From NCBI GenBank assembly GCA_040901775.1, contig JBBDYF010000227.1, positions 1-64,000 on the forward strand: 64,000 nucleotides of DNA, in the 5' to 3' direction. The DNA is from CAYLLN01 sp040901775. Lineage in GTDB: Bacteria; Planctomycetota; Planctomycetia; Pirellulales; Pirellulaceae. The notes beneath the pieces were generated by a model. The model did no database searches, was not told where the DNA came from, and worked only from the letters and a program-made list of their open reading frames with translations. A program made the position numbers and the translations under genes. Below are positions 18,475-27,755 of the stretch, one piece after another; positions within the stretch are counted from its first letter, which is position 1; each line of letters opens with the position of its first letter.

Positions 18475-19053
18475 TCAGGCCTCGGTGGGCTGCTGCGCTT
18501 CCGCCGGCTGCTCTTTGGGCTCGCGCCACAGCAGGGCATGCAGCACCAGCAGGATGGCGCCGGTCACGAGCAGCGTGTCGGCGATGTTGAAATTCGGCCA
18601 GGGATTGAATATCCGCAGCTTCACTTCGGGCCAGACAAACAGGATCCAATCGCGCACGCCGTGATGCAGGTGCGGCGGCAGACCGGTCGAATCCCACAGG
18701 CCCAGCCGGTCGTACAGGTTGCCCAGGATGCCGCCGGTGATCGACCCCAGGGCGACGATCAGCCAGCGATCGGCAGCGCCCCGAAAGACGAACAGCCAGG
18801 TCAGAATGCCGATGGCCGCGGCGAAGGAAAGCAGGGCAAAAATCCACCAGTAACCGGCCCCCATGCCGAACAGGGCCCCCGGATTGACGCTGGTTTCGAT
18901 CCCCAGGCGGCCCTGGATCAACCAAAACTGATTGTTCGCCCGGGGCAAGCCCCGCCAGCGAAACATCCACTCTTTGGTGAACAGGTCCGCGGCGCAGCCG
19001 AGGATGGCAATGGCAAAAAAGACGACGTAACGGCTCTTAGGGACCGGCGGCAT
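18475..19053 (-). CDS. lspA: Lipoprotein signal peptidase (signal peptidase II)
   Basis: 192 residues with four predicted membrane helices. Conserved blocks are all present: DLFTKEW, NPGALFGM, GGILGNLYDR and FNIADTLL; the catalytic Asp pair are the Asp in GNLYDR and in NIAD. It cleaves prolipoproteins after lipidation and should act on lipoproteins encoded in this window (37341, 56076). Start chosen at MPPVPKSRYVVFF (19053); the longer frame is upstream of the conserved region. It follows the dksA-like gene with a 73-bp gap on the same strand. Confidence 0.93.
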   Translation of the reverse strand: MPPVPKSRYVVFFAIAILGCAADLFTKEWMFRWRGLPRANNQFWLIQGRLGIETSVNPGALFGMGAGYWWIFALLSFAAAIGILTWLFVFRGAADRWLIVALGSITGGILGNLYDRLGLWDSTGLPPHLHHGVRDWILFVWPEVKLRIFNPWPNFNIADTLLVTGAILLVLHALLWREPKEQPAEAQQPTEA

Positions 19054-19126
19054 GTCAGCCCGCTCGTTAGAAGCTGGCCGATCCGCGCTGCCGGGGCGAC
19101 GAGCGGGGCGGGGCACACGTGCGTCC

Positions 19127-19498
19127 TTACCGGCTCGGGACTTTATCGGCGCACTTGACACAGTGGGGCGTGTGCGGGAGGACTTGCAGCCGGGCCTTGG
19201 GAATTTTGGCCTCGCACTCGATGCAGACACCATAGGCCCCGTCTTCGATCCGTTCAAGAGCGCCTTCGATCAGCTCCAGGGCGCTGCCGTCGTGCTCCAT
19301 CAGGCTAAGGGTGAACTCCTGCTCGAAGGCGTCGGTCCCGATGTCGGCCATGTGTATGGGCATGCTCGACAAGTCGCCCGAAGCCTCGCTCCGCGTTTTC
19401 CGCAAAGCGGAATCGGCCAAGGCAGAAACATCCCCCCGCAGCCGCGACCGCAGGGCGAGCAGTTGCTGCTTGAAATCCTTGGCCTCGATCTTCTTCAT
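19127..19498 (-). CDS. DksA/TraR-type C4 zinc-finger regulator
   Basis: 123 residues: an N-terminal helical coiled coil (about 1-80) and a C4 zinc finger, CIEC...CVKC (about 93-117). DksA-family proteins bind the RNA polymerase secondary channel and modulate transcription, often with ppGpp. The coiled-coil tip resembles LSSMPIHMADIGTDAFEQE of the short TraR/YocK-like proteins rather than the DxxDxA tip of enterobacterial DksA. The ATG at 19498 has AGGAG eight bases upstream. Upstream of lspA, a common pairing. Confidence 0.88.
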   Translation of the reverse strand: MKKIEAKDFKQQLLALRSRLRGDVSALADSALRKTRSEASGDLSSMPIHMADIGTDAFEQEFTLSLMEHDGSALELIEGALERIEDGAYGVCIECEAKIPKARLQVLPHTPHCVKCADKVPSR

Positions 19499-19785
19499 CG
19501 TTCCGACTCCTGACACACAGTAGCGCACTACCACGGGCCTCCAGGCCGAACGCGAGCTTCCCTGCCATCTTTCGCCGCCCGCCGACAAAACGGGCAGGCC
19601 ATAGCCTCGCTATAATAAATCGGCTGCACGTCGGCTGTCAAATGGGGGTCTGGGCGGTTTTTCGCGATCTGCCGCGCTGCAGTTTCCGGCACCCGCGAAA
19701 ACTTGCTTGCGAGCTCTGACGGCCCGCTTTACCCTAAAGGGATTCTCGATTTACGCCTGTCGCCTCCCTCGTTCAGGACCGCTGC

Positions 19786-22700
19786 ATGTTGCGCTGCCTC
19801 TACTGCCTCGGTCTTTGCCTGCTGCCACTGGCCAGCCTTGTGGCTCAGCAGGCCCCGCAAAACGACTCGGACGACCATCCGCCCGCCGATGCTTCCCCGT
19901 ATGCCGACCTGGTCCGGGCCGACAAGCCGGTCGCTTACTGGCGGTTCGAGGACGACCGGGGAGTGGCGGAAAAAGAAGGCTCGGCGTGGTTGCCCCAGCA
20001 GATCGCCGGCCCCGCCAAGTTCGGCCAACCCGGCCCGCGCCCCAGCATGTTTCCGCTGTTTGGCAGCGAAAACCGGGCCCTCCGGCTCGATCAGCCGGCG
20101 TCGCTGCGCTATGACGATGTAAGCAGTGACGAGGTGAGCGGCGAGGAAGCAGGCAAACCAGGCCCCTTCGACTTTGCCGCCGGCGATACGATCGCCCTGG
20201 AAGCCTGGGTCAATCCGGCCAAGCTGGCCGGCGGCCAGCAGGTGTATGTCGTGGGCAAGGGGCGAACGGGCAACCCAGGGACAGTTCCCGACAGCCAGAA
20301 CTGGGCGCTCCGCCTGGCCGGCAAGGGTGGCGACTGTCGCCTCTCGTTTTTGTTTCGCGATGCCGACAATCGCCGCGGAAACCAGGACGACTGGCACCGC
20401 TGGACGAGCGATCGCGGCTTTGCCGCCGGCAGCGACTGGCACCATATCGCGGTGGTTTATACGTTCGGCCAAAGCGACTCGCTCCGCGGCTACGTCGATG
20501 GCCGGCCGACCAAAGGTGCCTGGGACTACGGCGGCCAAACCGACGAGAGGCCGGTGGTCGATGACGATCAAATCTGGATCGGCTCGGCATCGGGCAACAA
20601 CGCCGGCAATTCGTTCGCGGGAGGGATCGACGAAGTTGCCATCTATCGCACGGCCCTCTCGGCCGAGCGAATCGCCGCCCGCTGGCAGGTCGTTCAGCCC
20701 AAGCCGTATGTCACCAGCGTGCCCATCCCGCGCGACTCGGTGCTGGTCGAAGTGCTGGAAGGGATGCCCGACGCCTGGTCTTGGGATTTCATTCCCGCGC
20801 AGCCGAGCGAACGCTTCACGCAGCGGAGGCTCGCCTTCGTCGATGTTCCCAAAAAGTACAACGGGCACGGCGTGATTGCCGACCGGAGCAGTCCGTTTGT
20901 GCTGTGGGCCCACTCCGAGTTGAACCTGCCGGGGGGCAAGCAGCGGTTGCTGTTGCGCTCGCGCAACGCGGCTCGCCTGTATCTCGACGACAAGCTGGTC
21001 CTCGAAAACCCATTCCCCACAGGCAGCACCGACGGCCACAACCCGTATCAGCCGGTCGAAAGTAAAGTCTCGCCGAATATCCGGCCGTTGCAGCCTGGCG
21101 ATCGCGAGCAAGTGGTCGAAGTCGATCTGACCGCCGGCTGGCACCGCGCGAGGCTGGAGCTATTCGTCGGAGGAAAGAAGCGGCGGCCGGAGTTGGGCGA
21201 AACGAGCCTCTCGATCGCCCCCGCCGGCAGCGACGCATTCAGGGTGCTGGCAGTTTCCAAAGCCGCGACCACTGGTCGGGGCTTTGAGTTGACCGACGCC
21301 GCCTGGCTGGCCTGGGAGCAATCCCGCCGCGAAGAATTGGCCAGCATCAACCGGCAGCGTCGCCGCGCAGCCGGGGCCGAATATGCCAAATACTGGCAGC
21401 AGAGGCACGAATTCGCCCGCCAGTATGTAGGACAAGTTTCCAATCTGTCCCAAGATCTGTCTCACGACTCAATCGACGGCTTTATCGACGCCCGGCTCGT
21501 CACCGCGAAGGTCGCTCCCACTCCGCTGGCCGACGACCACGCTTTCGTCCGCCGAATCTATCTCGACACGCTGGGCATTCCGCCGACCGCCGAGCAGGTC
21601 CGCTCTTTTGTCGCCGACACCGCGCTCAGCAAGCGGGCCAGGCTGATCGACGACTTGCTGCAACAGCCCGGCTGGGCAGATAACTGGGTCGGCTACTGGC
21701 AGGACGTGCTGGCCGAGAACCCGAACATCGTCAATCCGACGCTCAACAACACCGGCCCGTTTCGCTGGTGGATCTACGAATCGCTGCTCGACAACAAGCC
21801 GTTCGACCGCTTTGCCACCGAGCTGATTCTGATGGAAGGGAGCCCGCGCTACGGCGGCCCGGCCGGCTTTGCGGTCGCCACCGAGAACGACGCGCCGCTG
21901 GCCGCGAAGGCGCAAAACCTCAGCCTCGCGTTTCTGGCCTTTGACATGAGATGCGCTCGCTGCCACGATGCGCCGGCTCACCGCTTTATGCAGGAAGACC
22001 TGTTCAACCTGGCGGCCATGCTGCACCGGGGGGAGCAAACGCTGCCCAAGACCAGCACCATTCCGGGCGATCCCGAATCGCTGGCGTCGTTGCTGGTGCA
22101 GGTCACACTCAAGCCGGGGGCCAAGATCGCGCCGCGCTGGCCGTTTGAAGAAGACTTTGCGGGCGAGTTGCCTGTCGAGTTTTTGTTCGATCCTAGCGAC
22201 GAGCGGGAGGAACTGGCGCTCCGCTTCACATCGCCGCAAAACGCGCGCTTCGCGCGGGTGATCGTCAATCGCTTGTGGCGGCGATACCTGGGCCTGGGCC
22301 TCGTCGAGCCGGTGGACGACTGGGAGAACGCCACTCCATCGCACCCCGAACTGCTCGACTGGCTGGCCCGCGAGCTGGTCCTGCACGATTACGACCTGAA
22401 GTACGTCGCCCGCCTGATCTTCAATTCCAACGCCTACCAGCGCACACCAACCCGAAGCGTAAGCGAGGGACGTGCCAACGTGAGCGAGGGACTTGCCGGC
22501 GACGAACAGTTTGAAAACACCGAGCTTTTCGCCGCCCCCGCGCGCCGGCGAATGTCGGCCGAGCAGGTGCTCGATTCGCTGCTGGCCGCGGCGGGCAAAG
22601 AGATGCACGTCGAAGAACTGAGCGTCGATGGGATGGGGACGCGGCTCGAAACGTCGTCGATCAGCCTCGGCTTGCCGCGGCGGGCGTGGCAATTCACCAG

Positions 22701-23265
22701 CATGAGCAACGAGCGCGATCGGCCGAGCCTGTCGTTGCCCGCCGCGCAAACGGCACTCGACGTACTCGAAGCGTTCGGCTGGCGGGCCTCGCGACAGGAT
22801 CCGCTCTCGGTTCGCAATAAAGAGCCGACGGTTTTGCAGCCGGCGATTCTGGCCAACGGCGTCGTCCCGAAGCGGGCCAGCCAGTTGTCGGAAGATAGCG
22901 TGTTCGTTTCGCTCGCCATGCAGGCCGATTCGCCGGCGGCGTTTATCGACCAGGTTTACGCGCAAATTCTCTCGCGTCCGCCGACTGCGGACGAGCAGGC
23001 GATGTTCGCGGAACTGCTCGCCCCCGGCTTCGACGATCGCCAGACCGGGGCCGAGCCCGGCCCGCGCCCCACCTGGCCGAAGCGCGACGGGGTGAGTTGG
23101 TCGAACCATTTGCAAAGCGAATCGAACGCGATCCGCCTCGCCTGGCAGAAGGAAGTGGAGAAGGGGGATCCGCCGACGACCCAGCTTGCCGCCGACTGGC
23201 GCGAGCGGGCCGAGGATCTGGTTTGGACGCTATTGAATAGTCCTGAGTTTGTGTGGATACCGTAG
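19786..23265 (+). CDS. LamG - DUF1549 - DUF1553 (PSD1) surface protein
   Basis: 1159 residues. Signal peptide (about 1-22); LamG-like jelly-roll (about 120-300, LEAWVNPAKL, HHIAVVYTFG, GGIDEVAIYRTALSAERI); a beta-rich PA14-like segment (about 320-480); DUF1549 (about 560-760, FVRRIYLDTLGIPPTAEQVR, CARCHDAP) and DUF1553 (about 800-1130, NRLWRRYLGLGLVEPVDDWE). PSD1 proteins normally carry an N-terminal c-type cytochrome domain; here LamG stands in its place. Residues about 888-902 are encoded by the dispersed TRSVSEG repeat. Followed by its usual DUF1501 partner. Confidence 0.9.
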   Translation: MLRCLYCLGLCLLPLASLVAQQAPQNDSDDHPPADASPYADLVRADKPVAYWRFEDDRGVAEKEGSAWLPQQIAGPAKFGQPGPRPSMFPLFGSENRALRLDQPASLRYDDVSSDEVSGEEAGKPGPFDFAAGDTIALEAWVNPAKLAGGQQVYVVGKGRTGNPGTVPDSQNWALRLAGKGGDCRLSFLFRDADNRRGNQDDWHRWTSDRGFAAGSDWHHIAVVYTFGQSDSLRGYVDGRPTKGAWDYGGQTDERPVVDDDQIWIGSASGNNAGNSFAGGIDEVAIYRTALSAERIAARWQVVQPKPYVTSVPIPRDSVLVEVLEGMPDAWSWDFIPAQPSERFTQRRLAFVDVPKKYNGHGVIADRSSPFVLWAHSELNLPGGKQRLLLRSRNAARLYLDDKLVLENPFPTGSTDGHNPYQPVESKVSPNIRPLQPGDREQVVEVDLTAGWHRARLELFVGGKKRRPELGETSLSIAPAGSDAFRVLAVSKAATTGRGFELTDAAWLAWEQSRREELASINRQRRRAAGAEYAKYWQQRHEFARQYVGQVSNLSQDLSHDSIDGFIDARLVTAKVAPTPLADDHAFVRRIYLDTLGIPPTAEQVRSFVADTALSKRARLIDDLLQQPGWADNWVGYWQDVLAENPNIVNPTLNNTGPFRWWIYESLLDNKPFDRFATELILMEGSPRYGGPAGFAVATENDAPLAAKAQNLSLAFLAFDMRCARCHDAPAHRFMQEDLFNLAAMLHRGEQTLPKTSTIPGDPESLASLLVQVTLKPGAKIAPRWPFEEDFAGELPVEFLFDPSDEREELALRFTSPQNARFARVIVNRLWRRYLGLGLVEPVDDWENATPSHPELLDWLARELVLHDYDLKYVARLIFNSNAYQRTPTRSVSEGRANVSEGLAGDEQFENTELFAAPARRRMSAEQVLDSLLAAAGKEMHVEELSVDGMGTRLETSSISLGLPRRAWQFTSMSNERDRPSLSLPAAQTALDVLEAFGWRASRQDPLSVRNKEPTVLQPAILANGVVPKRASQLSEDSVFVSLAMQADSPAAFIDQVYAQILSRPPTADEQAMFAELLAPGFDDRQTGAEPGPRPTWPKRDGVSWSNHLQSESNAIRLAWQKEVEKGDPPTTQLAADWRERAEDLVWTLLNSPEFVWIP
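22444..22494 (+). repeat. TRSVSEG dispersed repeat inside the PSD1 gene
   Basis: ACACCAACCCGAAGCGTAAG then CGAGGGAC, followed by a second partial unit GTGAGCGAGGGAC. Translated in frame as TPTRSVSEG-RANVSEG. The same core occurs inverted at about 36111-36143, between genes. Confidence 0.8.
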
Positions 23266-23266
23266 A

Positions 23267-23300
23267 GTCAGTAGTCAGTGGTCAGTAGTCAGTGGTCAGA
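23267..23300 (+). repeat. TCAGTGGTCAGT micro-repeat array
   Basis: Degenerate tandem GTCAGTAGTCAGTGG units begin directly after the PSD1 stop codon and run to the DUF1501 leader. Related sequences are at about 26824-26845 and 29498-29520. Confidence 0.7.
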
Positions 23301-23322
23301 AGAGAATTAGGGGTCAGTCGCG

Positions 23323-24615
23323 ATGACAATTGCATTGGATCGACGTGAGTTTCTGGCGACGAGTGCAGCCGCGGCAGCGCTGGCGAGTACGCAGGTCTTG
23401 GCGGACGACGCCGCGCCGCGCGAGGCGCCCCGCGGCAAGGCCGAGCATTGCATCTTCCTCTGGCTCGGCGGCGGCGCGGGACAGATCGACACCTGGGACG
23501 TAAAAGCCCAGGGCGATCCCAAAGCCAAAAAGCCCGGCTCATACTACAAGGCGATCGACACCGCGATCCCCGGCGTGCAGGTTTGCGAACATTTAAGCCA
23601 CTGCGCTCCGCTGCTCGACCGGTTCATTCCGATCCGCACCGTGCATCACGACGCGATCGACGAACATGCGGCTGCGGTCAACCACATGCACACCGGCCGG
23701 GCGACGAGCGGCACCGTCGTCTATCCCTCGATCGGCTCGATCGTCGCCCAGCAGCGGGGCGCGGCGGGCGAAGGGGTGCCGGCCTACGTGCTGATCGGTT
23801 ACCCGAACATTACCCGCGGGCCGGGCTTTCTCGGCGCCAAGCACGGCTATGTCTATCTGACCGATACCGAGAGCGGGCCGGCGGGACTAACTCGACCGCC
23901 CGAGATCACCACCGCGCGCCAGGCCCGCCGCGAAGGTCTGCTCGGCCAGGTGCGCAAAGACTATCTCACCCGGCAGCCGGGAGATTTGCCGATCCAGCAG
24001 TACGATGCCACGGTGGGCGAAGCGCTGCGGCTGGCGGGGCCGCAGTTTGCCCGCATTTTTGAACTCGATCAAGAGCCGGCCGCGCTGCGCAACGACTACG
24101 GCGGCGAGTTCGGCCAGCGGTGCCTGTTGTCGCGGCGGTTGGTCGAGGCGGGGGCGAGGTTCATCGAGGTCTCGCACAATTTGAACTTCCTGAACGGCAC
24201 CGGCTGGGACGTTCACAACGACGGCATCCTGCAGCAGCACGCTTTGATTCAAGAGCTCGACCAGGCCCTGGCGACGCTCGTCCGCGACTTGGAGGCCAAA
24301 AAGCTGCTCGACAAAACGCTGATCGTCGTGGCGACCGAGTTCGGCCGGCCGGCCGGGTTCGACGGCGGCGGCGGCCGGGGGCACCACGGCAAATGTTTTT
24401 CGATCGTGCTGGCGGGGGGAGGCCTGAAAACGGGCCAGGCGATCGGCCAGACTGACGACCTGGCGATGAAGATCGTCAGCCGGCCGGTCAGTGTGCCCGA
24501 TCTACACGCCACCATTCACGCGGCCCTGGGCATCAACCCGAAGGGGCACCTGCAAGCGGGCGAGCGCCCGGTGCCGATCACCGACGGCGGCACGCCGATC
24601 GCCGAGGTGTTTTAG
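23323..24615 (+). CDS. DUF1501 protein (Tat-exported, sulfatase-like fold)
   Basis: 430 residues. Tat signal DRREFLATSAAAAALA; DUF1501 from about 40 to the end with IFLWLGGGAGQIDTWD, GRATSGTVVYPSIGSIVAQQ, GGEFGQRCLLSRRLVEAGARFIEV, TLIVVATEFGRP and the GRGHHGKCFSIVLAGGG segment. DUF1501 belongs to the alkaline phosphatase/sulfatase superfamily by fold and is nearly always encoded next to a DUF1549/DUF1553 protein in planctomycetes; the joint function is not established. Only 57 bp, occupied by micro-repeats, separates it from the PSD1 gene. Confidence 0.93.
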   Translation: MTIALDRREFLATSAAAAALASTQVLADDAAPREAPRGKAEHCIFLWLGGGAGQIDTWDVKAQGDPKAKKPGSYYKAIDTAIPGVQVCEHLSHCAPLLDRFIPIRTVHHDAIDEHAAAVNHMHTGRATSGTVVYPSIGSIVAQQRGAAGEGVPAYVLIGYPNITRGPGFLGAKHGYVYLTDTESGPAGLTRPPEITTARQARREGLLGQVRKDYLTRQPGDLPIQQYDATVGEALRLAGPQFARIFELDQEPAALRNDYGGEFGQRCLLSRRLVEAGARFIEVSHNLNFLNGTGWDVHNDGILQQHALIQELDQALATLVRDLEAKKLLDKTLIVVATEFGRPAGFDGGGGRGHHGKCFSIVLAGGGLKTGQAIGQTDDLAMKIVSRPVSVPDLHATIHAALGINPKGHLQAGERPVPITDGGTPIAEVF

Positions 24616-24623
24616 CCGCCGGC

Positions 24624-25703
24624 TCACTTCAGCCCGGCGACGAATCGCTGCACGCGGGCGTCGAGCATCGTCAGGTCGGTGCCAAACACATCCGTAAAGT
24701 CCTTCAGCCGCTGCGGGCTGCGATAATTGCTGAACGCGGGAATGGCGGCCGTCTTCGACAAATACTGAAAGTACTTCCTCGGCTCGCACTCGCACAGGTA
24801 GAACGACAAGGCCCAGGCCTGGGCGTACGCGCCGTTGGGATCCGTTTGAAACATCCGGTCGGACGAGACGATCTCGGCAATCGCTTCCGCCCCCGGGCGG
24901 CCCGTGGCGGCCTGGCTGCGGTACGACGATAAGAGGCCCCGATTCACCCGGTCGGCCCGGTTCGGATAGCGACGCGACTGCCAGACCCCGCGGGCCTCGA
25001 ACATCGTGCCGATCCCTTCCACCACCCACCGCGGGGCGACGCCAAACCGACTGTGAACCCCCGTGTTGAACGCCGATTGATGGGCCGCCTCGTGGACGAT
25101 CGTCTCGGCGTTGACGGTCCAATCGACGTCGCTCCGGCCGGCGGTCACGTCGTATAGCAAAATGCGATTGGTCGAGGTCGAGTAATAGCCGAGAAAGCCG
25201 CTGGCCGGCGGCACCCCTTCCTTCGTGGCCTGCCGCTGAAAATCGCTCTGCCGCGGATAGACGACGGCGACTAGCGGGAATCGCGGCTCGGTGAGCTGCC
25301 AACCGCGGGCCGCGTAGTATTGCACGAACGAGCGATACAGCTCCTCGAACCGCGGCGCCCATTGGTCCTTCTGCCCCGACGGGTGAACGACCAAGTAATG
25401 CCCCACGCCGGAGACCTCGAAGCCCCGGCCGAACTCGCGCATCAGTCCGCCCCGAATTTCGGCCTGTGAATAACTCTTAAAGCCGCTGGGAACCAGGCTG
25501 TAGTCCTGGGCCTGGGCCGGCGGGAACTCGAACAGTTGCCCGTCGCGAGCCAGCAAAAAGACTTGCCGCGAGTTGAACGCTAGCGGCGTCCCTTCAAGCG
25601 GCTTGCCATCGAGCTTCAAGCGGACCAGCGATTCCTGGGCCGCCAGCGGCGCGGCAAGTGCGAAGGCGAGCACCAGCGATGCAATGAATCGAAACGGAGG
25701 CAT
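24624..25703 (-). CDS. DUF1570 protein, putative zinc metallopeptidase
   Basis: 359 residues. Signal peptide MPPFRFIASLVLAFALAAPL; C-terminal DUF1570 domain (about 140-355) with the HExxH-type motif ETIVHEAAHQSAFN (about 208-221) and a downstream Glu in WVVEGIGTMFEA, the arrangement of gluzincin metallopeptidases. Probably a periplasmic or surface peptidase; the substrate is unknown. It converges on the DUF1501 gene with only 8 bp between stops. Confidence 0.85.
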   Translation of the reverse strand: MPPFRFIASLVLAFALAAPLAAQESLVRLKLDGKPLEGTPLAFNSRQVFLLARDGQLFEFPPAQAQDYSLVPSGFKSYSQAEIRGGLMREFGRGFEVSGVGHYLVVHPSGQKDQWAPRFEELYRSFVQYYAARGWQLTEPRFPLVAVVYPRQSDFQRQATKEGVPPASGFLGYYSTSTNRILLYDVTAGRSDVDWTVNAETIVHEAAHQSAFNTGVHSRFGVAPRWVVEGIGTMFEARGVWQSRRYPNRADRVNRGLLSSYRSQAATGRPGAEAIAEIVSSDRMFQTDPNGAYAQAWALSFYLCECEPRKYFQYLSKTAAIPAFSNYRSPQRLKDFTDVFGTDLTMLDARVQRFVAGLK

Positions 25704-25787
25704 CGAATTTCCTCACGGCGCAAAGGATTTCGCGGCAAGGAAAGCCTAGCTCGATCCACACGTCGTTCGCTCGTTCCCTCCAAATTT

Positions 25788-25818
25788 CCGACCTCTGACC
25801 TCTGACCTCTGGCCTCTA
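25788..25818. repeat. CTCTGACCTCTGACC micro-repeat
   Basis: Imperfect tandem CCGACCTCTGACCTCTG units between the DUF1570 start and the J-like protein stop. A related stretch is at about 37669-37694. Confidence 0.6.
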
Positions 25819-25821
25819 TCC

Positions 25822-26814
25822 TCACCGCTCAATCGGCACAAGCCGCACCGACTTCAGAATCAGCCAATCCGGCGGCATCGCCTGGGCATTGCGGAGGACC
25901 AGGGTGTGCTCGCCGCTGGCAGCGACCGCCACGACGAACGAGTCGGTGACGGACGACCCTGCGTCCCCGGTGGGCCGCAAGCTGCAGTGCTTGGTTTGCC
26001 CCGCCACATGGGCCACGAGCTGCGCGTCGGCGGCGGCCTCGGTCGCGGCATACTCGATTTGCAACTCGAAAAAGCCGGGAACCAGCAGCTTGAACCGCCA
26101 CTCGGCTGCGGCCTCGGCGGCTGCCCAGTTGGCAAGCACTTGACCTGCCGGGACATTCCGCCGCTCGACGCCGCCGTGCAGCAGAGCCGCGGCGAGCGAC
26201 AGGTTCACCACCCCGCTCGGCTCTTGCATCTGCACGACCAGCACGGGATCAGCGGACAAGGGGTGCGCGGGATTCGACTCAGCCGGTTGGCCGCTTTCAA
26301 TGGGCGGCTCGGCGGCGTTCTCCTCGTTGTTCTTGAATGCACTCCAGCCTAGGGCCGCGGCCAACAACAACAGCGCCGTCAGCACGGCCGCGAAGATCGG
26401 TCGCCGCCAGCCAGCCGGGCGAGCAATCGCCGCACCGCGGGGTTCTTGCGTGGATTCCGTCGTCAGTCGTGGAGCGGCGACAGGAGGCGGCGTTGCCTCG
26501 GCTGCTTCCATCGGCGACGGCTGGCCCGCCATCGCGGCCGCCATTGCCTGGGCGAGCTGGCGGTCGTATTCTTTCTTCGCAGCGAGCGACAGCAAACAGA
26601 CCTTGGCCGTCGCCAACTCGTTCAGCAGCTTTTGCGTAAACCTTGACCGCGGCCCAACCTGGTAGCTCCGGATCAGCGCCATCCGCTCGTCTGCCGCCGC
26701 AGCAATCCGGGCCACATCGTCCTCGAACCGCGCCAGCCCCAGCAGCCGATAATGGTCGGCCGGCTGCTCGTGCGGCGGGATGCCGAGCCATTGCTGGTAG
26801 GGATCGAAGGACAT
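25822..26814 (-). CDS. Membrane protein with degenerate J-like N-terminal domain
   Basis: 330 residues. The N-terminus (MSFDPYQQWLGIPPHEQPAD, then HYRLLGLARFEDDVARI) matches a planctomycete-typical J-domain-like module (to about residue 90, ending AKKEYDRQL) that lacks the HPD tripeptide, so Hsp70 stimulation is unlikely. A transmembrane helix (about 137-157) leads to a linker and a C-terminal beta-sandwich-like domain (about 200-330). Function unknown; possibly an envelope adaptor. Confidence 0.75.
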   Translation of the reverse strand: MSFDPYQQWLGIPPHEQPADHYRLLGLARFEDDVARIAAAADERMALIRSYQVGPRSRFTQKLLNELATAKVCLLSLAAKKEYDRQLAQAMAAAMAGQPSPMEAAEATPPPVAAPRLTTESTQEPRGAAIARPAGWRRPIFAAVLTALLLLAAALGWSAFKNNEENAAEPPIESGQPAESNPAHPLSADPVLVVQMQEPSGVVNLSLAAALLHGGVERRNVPAGQVLANWAAAEAAAEWRFKLLVPGFFELQIEYAATEAAADAQLVAHVAGQTKHCSLRPTGDAGSSVTDSFVVAVAASGEHTLVLRNAQAMPPDWLILKSVRLVPIER

Positions 26815-27602
26815 GCAGGGATGATGTCAGTGGGCAGTTGTCAGTGGGGAGGAGCACGTTCATCCTAATCCGCACTCCGCGTTCGGAGTTCCGCACTCAG
26901 AACTCCTCCCGCTCTGCTTCTTCCAGCACCTTGTCGGTGCTCAAGGGATCGACGCGGCGGCAGCACTCGGTCAACTGGTCCGCCATTTCGCGCAGCTCGG
27001 CGATCCACTCGGCGGCAGAGCATTCTGGTGGTGTGAACTGCTGAAACTCCTTCAGCAGCAGGATCAGCCGCAGGAGGTGCCGAAAGACGACCCCTTCCTG
27101 CTTTTGCAGCCCCCGGCTGGTGATGTACTTGTTGAAGTTGCCGCCGAATTCGAGCACTTCGCCCGCACACCAGACACTCGTCGTAAAGAGCGAATGGACG
27201 TGTGGGAAGGTGGCGTCGAACAGCAGCCGCAGTTTTTCGCCGAGCGTCAGAGGCCAGACTTTTTCTGCAAACATTTCGCGGGTCGGTGGGCCCTCGTCCT
27301 CGTCGCGAGGAGCCTTGGCCCCGAGCTGTTCGGGCGTGGCGAGGCCCATCTGCAAAAGCTGAACGTCGAGCCGCGTCGTCGCCAGCGGACCCGGCGGCAT
27401 TTCGTCGTAGCGTGGAACGCGAACGTGCTTGGCCACCGCGCCGGGCATTTCCAGCACGCTCTCGAAGGCCTGAATCCGTTCTTCCCGGCTGGCGATCCCC
27501 AATTGATTGACCAGGTAGATGGCATACAGCGGATTGATGCCACGCAGTTTCAGCAGCTTGGGCAGCGTTTCGGTGGGATAGGCGAAGTGAGCCTGGTAGG
27601 AG

Positions 27603-27637
27603 GAGGGGGCTGGGGGCTCGGGGCTGGGGGCGGGGAC
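27603..27637. repeat. GGGGCTCGGGGCTGGGGG repeat in the helicase tail
   Basis: G-rich degenerate units, read on the minus strand as the Pro/Ala linker PAPSPEPPAPSS of the helicase C-terminal frame. Same family as 27758-27802, 28949-29056 and about 49084-49113. Confidence 0.55.
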
Positions 27638-27755
27638 AGCGGAAGGTGTGGCAGCGTCGCTTGTCGAAGCTTTCTCTCGCGCGAGCTGCGCCAGCGCGGC
27701 GGAAAGCATCTTCTCGGTTTCAGTCTGTTTCTTCGGAGGGGCCGCTTTTGCAATC

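Noticed and set aside
21469..23115. 548-codon minus-strand frame opposite the PSD1 gene
   Set aside because: Shadow of a well-supported coding sequence with recognisable DUF1549/DUF1553 domains.
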